This document shows positions 1-7,262 of a stretch of DNA of 64,000 nt, one piece after another. Every line of letters begins with the position of its first letter. Position 1 is the stretch's first letter. Source of the DNA: Syntrophobacterales bacterium (GTDB taxonomy: Bacteria > Desulfobacterota > Syntrophobacteria > Syntrophobacterales > Thermodesulforhabdaceae); the NCBI GenBank assembly GCA_026417655.1, contig JAOACS010000025.1, positions 1 to 64,000 on the forward strand, written 5' to 3'. A program made the position numbers and the translations under genes. The notes below the pieces were generated by a model. It saw nothing but the letters and a program-made list of their open reading frames with translations, was not told the origin of the DNA and made no database searches.

Positions 1-19
1 AGATGTGTATAAGAGACAG
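1..19 (+). other. Tn5/Nextera mosaic-end adapter remnant
   Basis: The first 19 bases read AGATGTGTATAAGAGACAG, the exact 19-bp Tn5 mosaic end used in Nextera libraries. It is untrimmed adapter, not genomic DNA. Translated in the frame of the following gene it gives the residues MYKRQ, a known artefact at the ends of draft contigs. Real sequence starts at base 20. Confidence 0.97.
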
Positions 20-730
20 GCCCTTGCCTACCGTAATCTTATGCGGGAAAGGTTTGGAACGAGTGGAGGTGATGAGCCTTACGAATATGCCTTGATGTAT
101 CTATCCCCAATGGAAGATCCAGGTTTGGTAATACTCCCTACCCACAGGCTCTTCCCTTCATTTCCTGTAAACCTTGTGGAGTCCTTTTTCGACAGGGTTG
201 GAGAATTCTTCGACCTAGAGTTTTTCTCGTCCTCCAGCGATGGGGAACGTTATCTATGGATGGATGCTCTAGCGAGAGAAGGTCGGGAGCGTCGAAATGC
301 CTTCGGACTCGCATTTCACGGTTGGGATAAGTTAGTTTTACTTAGAGCCAAAACCGAAAAGGTCCAACCTTTTCTTTTAGACACCGGGGTTGCAGAAGAA
401 CTTCTTGACATTGATGTAGTAATTTTGGATAGCCTTATCTTTGGCCATCTCATGAATTTAGATCGGACCATGTTGGAAGACGAATTGAAAATCTGTTTTT
501 CCCACAACACACCAGAAGCTCTCGAAAATGTGCTTAGCGGCTCTAAGGCGGCGGGATTTTTCATAAACCCCACAAGGATTGACCAGGTTCGACGTGTGGC
601 TTCCCGATGCCTTGTTATGCCTCACAAATCTACGTATTTCTACCCTAAGGTGGTAAGTGGACTCGTAATATATCCAATGAATATTGGTGATGAGAATCTA
701 TCTGGACCAGGGCAAATCAGTTTCACATAA
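20..730 (+). CDS. DUF1015 family protein, 5' truncated
   Basis: This is the C-terminal part (about 236 residues) of a DUF1015 protein; family members are usually 400 residues or more, so the N-terminal part is missing beyond the contig edge. The segment MYLSPMEDPGLVILPTHRLF is typical of the family, as is the C-terminal stretch with FFINPT and MPHKSTYFYPK. The apparent GTG start at base 5 lies inside adapter sequence and is false; the frame happens to be open across the junction. The family is conserved, often sits near serine or housekeeping genes, and has no firmly established biochemical role that I can cite. It ends 3 bases before the next gene, so the two are probably co-transcribed. Confidence 0.85.
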   Translation, partial: ALAYRNLMRERFGTSGGDEPYEYALMYLSPMEDPGLVILPTHRLFPSFPVNLVESFFDRVGEFFDLEFFSSSSDGERYLWMDALAREGRERRNAFGLAFHGWDKLVLLRAKTEKVQPFLLDTGVAEELLDIDVVILDSLIFGHLMNLDRTMLEDELKICFSHNTPEALENVLSGSKAAGFFINPTRIDQVRRVASRCLVMPHKSTYFYPKVVSGLVIYPMNIGDENLSGPGQISFT

Positions 731-733
731 AAC

Positions 734-1471
734 ATGGTGGTCTCTTCGAACATTTTTACTAAAGATACCCTATTTCATGGGAAACTTGTAGTCTATCAAT
801 ACAGTAGGGGATACCGTTTTTCAATCGATGCAGTAATTCTTGCAGGACTTACCAATTCCACATCCCAGGACATCGTCATAGACCTAGGAACAGGATGTGC
901 GGTTATCCCTCTCATTATGGCTTGTCGAGGAAAGGCAAAAAAGATTATAGGCGTAGAAATCCAGGAGGATCTAGTTAATATTGCAAGAAGAAATGTCGAA
1001 GAAAACGGCCTTAATCAAATAGTGGAAATTAGACACGTGGACATCCGAAAAGTTAGAGATTACTTCGAACCAGAGTCCTTTGATGTGGTAGTAAGTAATC
1101 CTCCCTATCGTCCTGTAAAAACAGGGAGGGTTAATCCCGAGACGCAAAAAGCTATAGCCCGTCACGAACTTCTTTTGACTTTAAGCGAACTAATGGAAGC
1201 TTCAGCTTATCTCCTAAAAGACGGAGGGAGCCTTTCCATCATATATCCAGCCTGGAGATTGGATGATCTAATTATCACAGCTTCATTATATTATCTTCGT
1301 CCCAAAAGACTTACCTGTGTCCACTCTAGTGCCGAAAGCCCTGCCCAACTAGTTCACATGATAGCGAAGAAAAAGGGGGGACGGGAAATGTTTATTGCTC
1401 CACCCCTTTTCGTTTACGAAACGGGTGAAAAACGGTATACACCACAGATGGCGAAATTTTATGAACTTTAG
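734..1471 (+). CDS. TrmN6/YfiC-like N6-adenine methyltransferase
   Basis: A 245-residue SAM-dependent methyltransferase of the YfiC/TrmN6 type, which in Enterobacteria methylates A37 of tRNA-Val. Visible features are the SAM-binding motif I VIDLGTGCAVIPL near residue 50, the acidic residue after strand 2 (VEIQ) and the catalytic NPPY motif near residue 122, typical of N6-adenine or exocyclic-amine methylation. The N-terminal segment with the GYRFSIDAVILA block matches this family, which binds nucleic acid through it. The length is normal. The ATG starts 3 bases after the DUF1015 stop, and a ribosome site and SDR gene follow closely. The exact RNA substrate cannot be read from the sequence. 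Confidence 0.8.
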   Translation: MVVSSNIFTKDTLFHGKLVVYQYSRGYRFSIDAVILAGLTNSTSQDIVIDLGTGCAVIPLIMACRGKAKKIIGVEIQEDLVNIARRNVEENGLNQIVEIRHVDIRKVRDYFEPESFDVVVSNPPYRPVKTGRVNPETQKAIARHELLLTLSELMEASAYLLKDGGSLSIIYPAWRLDDLIITASLYYLRPKRLTCVHSSAESPAQLVHMIAKKKGGREMFIAPPLFVYETGEKRYTPQMAKFYEL

Positions 1472-1480
1472 GAGGGACAA

Positions 1481-2272
1481 ATGGATCTCGGACTCAAAGG
1501 AAAGGTTGCTTTTATTGCTGGAGGAAGTCAAGGTCTTGGAAAAGCTGTAGCCATGGAGATGGGACGCGAAGGCGCAAGGCTTGCAATATGCGCTCTCGAC
1601 GATCCTGAGCTACCAAAGGCCGTTGAAGAGATAAAGGCTAGGACTGGAGCTGAAATTATAGGAATTCCTGCTGACGTAAGTATTCCAGAGGAGGCAAGAA
1701 AATTCATTAAAAAAGCTCTTGAATACTACGGCACTGTGGATATCCTAGTAAACAACGCAGGAGGGCCCCCATCAAAAACCTTTTTAGAAATAGACGATGA
1801 ACTTTGGTCTTACGGTTTTCGTCTTAACCTTCTTAGCACTATCGTCATGACTAAAGAGGTTGTACCCATAATGAAGGAAAAAAGATGGGGACGAATCATC
1901 AACATGACATCCATATCTGTAAAGCAACCCATAGATGGACTAATCCTTTCAAATACTATCCGAGCGGGTGTTGTTGGTTTTGCTAAGACCCTCTCTAATG
2001 AACTTGCTCCCTACAATATTACCGTAAACAATGTCTGTCCAGGTTATACTATGACAGACCGAGTTCGCAATCTTGCAAAGGTTACGGCAGAGAAAGAAGG
2101 GGTAACACCAGAAGAGATTATCAAACGTTGGGAGTCTCAAATTCCCATGGGAAGGCTTGGAACTCCAGAAGAATTTGCTGCCCTAGTAACCTTCCTTGCA
2201 TCTGAAAGAGCCGGCTACATTACGGGGGCGTCTATACAAATTGATGGAGGTTGGTATAAAGGGGTAATGTAG
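1481..2272 (+). CDS. SDR-family oxidoreductase with altered catalytic motif
   Basis: A 263-residue short-chain dehydrogenase/reductase close in overall sequence to FabG-type reductases. The Rossmann motif GGSQGLG (residues 14-20), the NNAG motif (91-94) and the conserved Asn region are present. The catalytic Ser is at about residue 144. However, the usual YxxxK is replaced by S157-N-T-I-R161, so both the catalytic Tyr and Lys are absent. I have a general memory of a subgroup of SDR proteins carrying a SNxxR version, so this is probably a real subfamily and not an error. GGAGG precedes the ATG by a good distance. The next gene is fabH, suggesting a role in acyl-thioester or lipid metabolism, but the reaction is unknown. 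Confidence 0.8.
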   Translation: MDLGLKGKVAFIAGGSQGLGKAVAMEMGREGARLAICALDDPELPKAVEEIKARTGAEIIGIPADVSIPEEARKFIKKALEYYGTVDILVNNAGGPPSKTFLEIDDELWSYGFRLNLLSTIVMTKEVVPIMKEKRWGRIINMTSISVKQPIDGLILSNTIRAGVVGFAKTLSNELAPYNITVNNVCPGYTMTDRVRNLAKVTAEKEGVTPEEIIKRWESQIPMGRLGTPEEFAALVTFLASERAGYITGASIQIDGGWYKGVM

Positions 2273-2295
2273 AATCTCATTTCAAGGATAAAAGA

Positions 2296-3297
2296 ATGAA
2301 GCTATACAGGAAGGCCCATATAAGATCGGTTGGTAGGTTCCTTCCAGAAAAGGTTCTTACTAACAAGGATCTAGAAAAGATTGTGAATACAACTGACGAA
2401 TGGATTGTTACCAGAACAGGGATACGGGAAAGGCGTATTCTTGAGCCGGGCGTTGGAAATTCTTATATGGCAACTAGAGCAGCCATAGAATGTCTTGATC
2501 GAGCTGGTGTAGCTCCAGAAGCAATCGATGCGATTATAGTCGCCACCGTTACGCCAGATATGTTTTTCCCCTCAACTGCCTGTCTTGTTCAAAGAGATAT
2601 AGGAGCCAAGAAGGCTTGGGGATTTGACCTTTCGGCAGGTTGCTCAGGCTTTGTCTTCGCCCTTGCAACAGCAGCCCAATTTATTGAATCAGGCCGATAC
2701 GAGCGAGTTCTTGCTATTGGAAGCGACGTTATGAGCTCTATCATAGATTACACCGACAGAAACACCTGTGTTCTCTTTGGTGATGCTGCCGGGGCGGCTT
2801 TAGTAGAACCTTGTCCTGAGGAGGGCTACGGAATTTTAGACTTTATCCTCCACTGTGACGGCTCTGGTGAGCCATATCTTCACATGAAGGCAGGAGGGAG
2901 TAGAAAACCTCCCTCTATTGAAACAGTTCAAAAGAGGGAACATTATGTTTATCAAGAGGGAAGAGCCGTTTTTAAGGTCGCCGTAACAGAGATGGCAGCA
3001 GTCACAGAGGCGATTATAAAAAAGAACGGTTTGAGGGGAGACGATATCGCCTTTCTCCTTCCCCATCAGGCTAACCTTCGCATCATTCAAGCCTGTGCGG
3101 AGAGAGCAGGTATCCCTATGGATAAGGTGGTGATAAATATAGACCGTTATGCAAATACTACAGCCGCTACAATACCCCTTTGCCTCTACGACATCCTCTA
3201 CGACACTAAAAGAATTAACAAGGGTGACTATATTGTAATGTCAGCCTTTGGAGCTGGCTTTACCTGGGGAAGTATTCTGATTAAATGGTGGGAATAG
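2296..3297 (+). CDS. fabH: 3-oxoacyl-ACP synthase III (KASIII)
   Basis: FabH condenses acetyl-CoA (or another acyl-CoA primer) with malonyl-ACP to start fatty-acid synthesis in the cytosol. The 333-residue product has the full thiolase-fold triad: Cys116 in SAGCSGF, His257 in LPHQAN and Asn287 in YANTTAATIP. The N-terminal TNxDLE...TxDEWI..RTGI signature is also present. Length is normal. It follows an SDR reductase by 23 bases, and the two could work in the same pathway. Primer specificity (acetyl or branched) cannot be told. The stop codon is 50 bases before the next start. Confidence 0.95.
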   Translation: MKLYRKAHIRSVGRFLPEKVLTNKDLEKIVNTTDEWIVTRTGIRERRILEPGVGNSYMATRAAIECLDRAGVAPEAIDAIIVATVTPDMFFPSTACLVQRDIGAKKAWGFDLSAGCSGFVFALATAAQFIESGRYERVLAIGSDVMSSIIDYTDRNTCVLFGDAAGAALVEPCPEEGYGILDFILHCDGSGEPYLHMKAGGSRKPPSIETVQKREHYVYQEGRAVFKVAVTEMAAVTEAIIKKNGLRGDDIAFLLPHQANLRIIQACAERAGIPMDKVVINIDRYANTTAATIPLCLYDILYDTKRINKGDYIVMSAFGAGFTWGSILIKWWE

Positions 3298-3347
3298 ATG
3301 GCGATAGGAGGTCGCCAAATACCATAGTCAATTTGATGGAGGTTCTA

Positions 3348-4145
3348 ATGAGCTATGTAATTTCTCTTGGTGGAAAGGGTGGCACGGGGAAAACAACGGT
3401 TGCAGGGCTCCTCATTCGATACATGCTCAAAAGAGGCATGAAACCAATTCTTGCGGTAGATGCGGATCCAAACACCAATCTTAACGAAGTCCTCGGCATA
3501 AAAATAAAAACAACTCTTTCCGATGCCCGGGAACGTATGAAAAAGGACGTTCCCACCGGGATGACGAAAGACATTTTCATGGAACTCCAAATGGAAGAAG
3601 CCCTCGTGGAGGCCGACGGGGTTGACCTGATTGCTATGGGGCATCCGGAAGGGCCAGGCTGTTACTGTGCTGCAAACAGCATCCTTTCAAATCTTCTAGA
3701 TAAGCTTATGGCAAATTATCCCTACCTCGTAGTGGACAACGAAGCGGGAATGGAACACTTTAATAGGCTAACCCAAAAAGATATAGATCTTTTACTCCTT
3801 GTCTCCGATGGAAGCAAACGGGGGCTTACCGCCGCTTGCCGTATTTCTGACCTTGTAAGATCCCTTCCCATTAGGCTGGGAAGACAATATCTTATTGTTA
3901 ATCAATGGTCGGGCGATCCCGATATGTTTCTTGCAAATCTTCCAGAAGAGGTGGCTCAAACATTTGAAAAAAATGTTACTGTTTTCCCCATAGACCCGCT
4001 AATTGCCCAATACGATATCCAAGGGAAACCAACTATATCCCTTCCTGACGATTCAGCCATAGTTAGGGCGAGTGAAGGCTTTTTTGAAACAATCTTTGCC
4101 GATCTAAAACCGGTAGCTCAAAAGGCCCGAAAGGCTGTCATATAG
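3348..4145 (+). CDS. cooC: CooC-type Ni-insertion ATPase (CODH/ACS maturation)
   Basis: A ParA/MinD-like ATPase of the CooC/AcsF group, which delivers nickel to the C-cluster of carbon monoxide dehydrogenase or to acetyl-CoA synthase. It has the deviant Walker A GGKGGTGKTT near the N-terminus, the VDADPNTNL switch, a CYC motif (GPGCYCAAN), which in CooC proteins forms the metal-binding site at the dimer interface, and VVDNEAGMEH. An ATG at 3285 is also in frame, but 3348 has GGAGG 5 bases upstream and gives the normal 265-residue protein starting directly at the nucleotide-binding strand. No CODH structural gene lies nearby. CooC implies that the organism has CODH/ACS elsewhere and so probably a Wood-Ljungdahl pathway. 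Confidence 0.9.
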   Translation: MSYVISLGGKGGTGKTTVAGLLIRYMLKRGMKPILAVDADPNTNLNEVLGIKIKTTLSDARERMKKDVPTGMTKDIFMELQMEEALVEADGVDLIAMGHPEGPGCYCAANSILSNLLDKLMANYPYLVVDNEAGMEHFNRLTQKDIDLLLLVSDGSKRGLTAACRISDLVRSLPIRLGRQYLIVNQWSGDPDMFLANLPEEVAQTFEKNVTVFPIDPLIAQYDIQGKPTISLPDDSAIVRASEGFFETIFADLKPVAQKARKAVI

Positions 4146-4163
4146 AGAGCAAAAGGAGAAGCT

Positions 4164-4760
4164 ATGATAATCATAACCAGGGCTCTCATAAGTGTAACCG
4201 ATAAGGCTGGGATAGTGGAGCTTGCTGATGGGCTTACAAGATATGGAGTCTCTATTCTATCAACAGGTGGAACCGCGAAAGTGCTTAGAAAGGTAGGTAT
4301 TCCCATAACCGATGTTTCCGATTTTACCGGCTTTCCTGAGATACTCGATGGCCGCGTGAAAACGCTTCATCCTAAAATCCACGGGGGTATTCTTGCTCGA
4401 CGTGATAATGACAAGCATATGAATACAATAATAGCTTACGGCTTACAGCTAATTGATATGGTAGTGGTAAACCTATACGCTTTTGAATCGACCGTCTCTC
4501 GAGAGGGATGTTCCCTTGAGGAGGCGATTGAAAATATCGACATAGGTGGACCAACACTTATTCGAGCTGCAGCCAAAAACTTTCGGCATGTGGTGGTTGT
4601 TACAGACCCATCCGACTACTCAAGCATTCTAGAAGAAATGAACAGGGAAGGTGGAAGAATTTCAGAGAAAACCAGCTTCGCATTGGCAAAAAAGGCGTTT
4701 TGTCTGACCCATCGGTATGATGGTGCAATTTGTGACTATTTAAATAAGCAAAGCCTATAA
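4164..4760 (+). CDS. purH: IMP cyclohydrolase, stand-alone PurH N-terminal domain
   Basis: This 198-residue protein matches the MGS-like N-terminal domain of bifunctional PurH, which closes FAICAR to IMP, the last step of de novo purine synthesis. Family signatures are [64 protein letters not shown] and a C-terminal HRYDGAI segment. The AICAR formyltransferase domain is absent. The ORF ends cleanly with no frameshifted remnant before purD, so this is a genuine single-domain enzyme, as reported in some deltaproteobacteria and other anaerobes, and a separate formyltransferase is expected elsewhere. A GGAG ribosome site precedes the ATG. It is followed by purD and purE. Confidence 0.9.
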   Translation: MIIITRALISVTDKAGIVELADGLTRYGVSILSTGGTAKVLRKVGIPITDVSDFTGFPEILDGRVKTLHPKIHGGILARRDNDKHMNTIIAYGLQLIDMVVVNLYAFESTVSREGCSLEEAIENIDIGGPTLIRAAAKNFRHVVVVTDPSDYSSILEEMNREGGRISEKTSFALAKKAFCLTHRYDGAICDYLNKQSL

Positions 4761-4789
4761 TAACGAAACAATGGAGGATTCTCGAGATA

Positions 4790-6082
4790 ATGAAGGTCCT
4801 TGTCGTTGGAAGTGGCGGTCGAGATCATGCTATAGCGTGGAAATTTCTTCAAAGCCCTAGAGTTAAAAAGGTCTATGTAGCCCATGGGAACGCTGGAATC
4901 GCCAAAATGGCAGAATGCGTTAATCTTCAGGATATAGAGGAAATTGCAGACTTTGCGGAAAGGGAAAGGGTAGATCTTACCTTCGTTGGACCCGAAAAGC
5001 CCCTTTCTGCAGGTATTGTAGATGTTTTCAGGGCTAGAGGACTCCCTATTGTGGGTCCCGACAAACGAGCGAGTCGTCTTGAATCGAGCAAATGCGATAC
5101 AAAGGTTCTTCTTAGAGAACTGGGAATACCTGTTGCCGAATTCGCCATATTTGATGACCCTGATAAGGCAAAGAAATATGTGAAATCCGTAGGCTATCCT
5201 GTTGTGGTTAAGGCCGATGGGCTTGCGGCTGGAAAAGGTTCCATAGTATGTAATAGTCCAGAGGAGGCCGAAGAAGCCATTCACTCTATCATGGTAGAAA
5301 GGATCTTTGGTGATGCTGGAAATCGAGTGGATATAGAAAAAAGGCTTTATGGAAGAGAACTTTCCTTCTTCTGCTTTACCGACGGAGAAACAGTTCTTCC
5401 CATGGTTGCAGCTCAGGATTATAAGCGGGCCTACGATGGAGATCGAGGAAAAAACACAGGTGGTATGGGCTCCTATAGTCCCCATCCATGGCTTACAGAG
5501 GAACTTAGTGAACGCATAATGGAACAAGTTGCTAGACCCCTTGTAAAGGGAATAAAAGATCGTGGTATTCGTTATGAAGGAATTATTTACTTGGGTCTAA
5601 TGCTTGTCGAAGAAAGGGGATCCATTACCCCCTACGTCCTTGAAATAAATATTCGACTTGGTGATCCCGAAGCTCAGGTTATCTTACCAAGACTTAAGAC
5701 AGACCTTGTGGATATCTGCGAAGCCATTTCGGAACAACGTCTAAAAGATATTAAACTCGAATGGGATCCTTCCTATTACCTTTGTCTTATTGCTGTGAGC
5801 GGACGGTGCAAAGGTAGGAAGGGGTGGTATAAGGGATACCCCGATCGATATAAGATTGGTGTGCCCATAAAGGGGTTAGAAGATATTGATCCATCCTGCA
5901 TTGTATTTCACTCGGGAACTGGTATCGGGGAAAATGGTGAGTTCATTACTACAGGAGGAAGAGTTTTTGGTATTGTCAGCCGAGGCGACACCTTAGCAAA
6001 AGCCCGTGAAATCGCCTATAGGGAAATGAAAAAGGTAAGCTTTGAAGGGATGTATTACCGAAGTGACATAGGCAGAGAATAA
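4790..6082 (+). CDS. purD: Phosphoribosylamine--glycine ligase (GAR synthetase)
   Basis: PurD joins phosphoribosylamine and glycine with ATP to make GAR, step 2 of purine synthesis. The 430-residue protein has normal family length and an ATP-grasp fold. Visible motifs are VLVVGSGGRDHAIAWK at the N-terminus, FVGPEKPLSAGIVD, PVVVKADGLAAGKG (ATP-grasp lysine region), MGSYSP and the metal-site ending EINIRLGDPEAQVILP. The Asn-x-Arg in EINIRLGDPE is the conserved metal and phosphate site (EFNARFGDPE in E. coli, so Ile replaces Ala). It belongs to the purH-purD-purE run. Confidence 0.96.
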   Translation: MKVLVVGSGGRDHAIAWKFLQSPRVKKVYVAHGNAGIAKMAECVNLQDIEEIADFAERERVDLTFVGPEKPLSAGIVDVFRARGLPIVGPDKRASRLESSKCDTKVLLRELGIPVAEFAIFDDPDKAKKYVKSVGYPVVVKADGLAAGKGSIVCNSPEEAEEAIHSIMVERIFGDAGNRVDIEKRLYGRELSFFCFTDGETVLPMVAAQDYKRAYDGDRGKNTGGMGSYSPHPWLTEELSERIMEQVARPLVKGIKDRGIRYEGIIYLGLMLVEERGSITPYVLEINIRLGDPEAQVILPRLKTDLVDICEAISEQRLKDIKLEWDPSYYLCLIAVSGRCKGRKGWYKGYPDRYKIGVPIKGLEDIDPSCIVFHSGTGIGENGEFITTGGRVFGIVSRGDTLAKAREIAYREMKKVSFEGMYYRSDIGRE

Positions 6083-6095
6083 GGGAGGGGTTGAC

Positions 6096-6599
6096 ATGAC
6101 AAATCCGGTAGTAGCCGTCCTTATGGGAAGTGATTCCGATATGAAGGTTATGGAAGGAGCGCTGGAAGTGCTGAAATCTTTTGGTGTGCCCTACGAAGTA
6201 AAAATACTTTCTGCCCATAGAGTGCCCGACGAGGTGGCTTCCTTTGCAAGGGGGGCTGAAGCTCGTGGTATTAAAGTGATCATTGCAGGAGCAGGCTGGG
6301 CAGCTCATCTTGCGGGAGCCATAGCCGCCAATACAATCCTTCCTGTAATAGGGGTCCCCATAGATTCATCGCCCCTTCAGGGCTGGGATGCCCTTCTTTC
6401 AACGGTCCAAATGCCACCAGGTATACCGGTTGCTACGGTCTCTGTAGGCAAAGGGGGAGCGAAAAATGCAGCCTTTTTGGCTATAGAAATTCTAGGACTT
6501 GAGAATAAATCTCTTAGAGAAAAACTCATCTCCTACCGTACCTCCATGAAGGAAGAGATAATGAAAAAGAACGAAGAGCTTTCTAACAAACTTGAATAG
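6096..6599 (+). CDS. purE: N5-carboxyaminoimidazole ribonucleotide mutase (PurE)
   Basis: A 167-residue PurE that converts N5-CAIR to CAIR (class I) in purine synthesis. The N-terminal VLMGSDSD phosphate-binding motif, LSAHRVPDE with the catalytic His, the AGAGWAAHLAG loop and GVPIDSSPLQGWDALLSTVQ are all present. AGWAAHL is a small change from the commoner AGGAAHLPG. No PurK is adjacent, so either a separate PurK exists or this is a class II enzyme; I cannot decide from sequence alone. It lies 13 bases after purD with GGAGGGG upstream. Confidence 0.95.
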   Translation: MTNPVVAVLMGSDSDMKVMEGALEVLKSFGVPYEVKILSAHRVPDEVASFARGAEARGIKVIIAGAGWAAHLAGAIAANTILPVIGVPIDSSPLQGWDALLSTVQMPPGIPVATVSVGKGGAKNAAFLAIEILGLENKSLREKLISYRTSMKEEIMKKNEELSNKLE

Positions 6600-6611
6600 A
6601 TCTTTACCGTC

Positions 6612-7256
6612 ATGGAACCTCTATACTGGCGCTTTGAAAAAGGCGAAAAGATCCCTCGAGAAGTAAGAGATCTTTGGAGAAGACTTCTAGGGGAGGGAAA
6701 AATCTTTTTCTATCCCACCGAAACTATTTATGGTCTTGGGGTAGCACCTTATCAAGAAAAGTGGGTTCAAGATCTTTACGAAGCCAAAGGTCGCCCGGAA
6801 ACAAAACCCCTTCCTATAATCGCTTCTTCATTAGAGCATGCCAAGAAGGTCTGGGCGGAATGGAACCCCATAGCCGAGCGACTTATCAAAGCCTTTTGGC
6901 CAGGGCCCCTTACAATTGTCCTCGAAGCCAATACTGAACTCCCAGAGATTGTTCATGCAAAAACAGGAAAGCTTGGAATCCGCGTCTCGCCCCATCCCCT
7001 AGCAAGACTCCTTGCAGAACTTTCGGGAGGTCTAATCATCGCAACAAGTGCAAACCCTTCAGGTGATGCTCCCATATCCGATCCATCCCTTATCCCAGAA
7101 AGTATAAAGAAATCCATCGCCGTTATTATTGACAGCGGAACCATCTTGGGCCTTCCATCAACGGTGGTCGATTGTTCTAAAGGAAAATTTAGGATTCTGC
7201 GGGAGGGAGCAATCTCCATCAAATCACTCACGTTAGCTTTGGAGGAAAAAATATAG
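6612..7256 (+). CDS. tsaC: Threonylcarbamoyl-AMP synthase (Sua5/YrdC/TsaC family)
   Basis: A 214-residue YrdC-domain protein that makes threonylcarbamoyl-AMP from Thr, bicarbonate and ATP for t6A37 of ANN-decoding tRNAs. Signature blocks are FFYPTETIYGLG, the KGRPETKPLPII site with basic nucleotide-binding residues, the FWPGPLTIVL motif, KLGIRVSPHPLA and ATSANPSGDAPISD. It has the short TsaC length, without the extra C-terminal Sua5 domain. It starts 12 bases after purE and ends 6 bases before the MurG-like gene, so it appears to belong to the same transcription unit. Confidence 0.93.
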   Translation: MEPLYWRFEKGEKIPREVRDLWRRLLGEGKIFFYPTETIYGLGVAPYQEKWVQDLYEAKGRPETKPLPIIASSLEHAKKVWAEWNPIAERLIKAFWPGPLTIVLEANTELPEIVHAKTGKLGIRVSPHPLARLLAELSGGLIIATSANPSGDAPISDPSLIPESIKKSIAVIIDSGTILGLPSTVVDCSKGKFRILREGAISIKSLTLALEEKI

Positions 7257-7262
7257 AAAGTT

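Noticed and set aside
3285-3347. Upstream start for cooC at 3285
   Set aside because: It would overlap fabH and add 21 residues with no homology; 3348 has GGAGG at correct spacing and begins right at the ATPase strand.
4164-4760. Short purH as a truncated pseudogene
   Set aside because: It ends exactly at the domain boundary, all cyclohydrolase motifs are intact, and no formyltransferase remnant follows before purD.
4736-5527. 263-residue open frame on the minus strand opposite purD
   Set aside because: It lies wholly within purD, has no recognisable domains and is explained as a shadow of a highly conserved gene.
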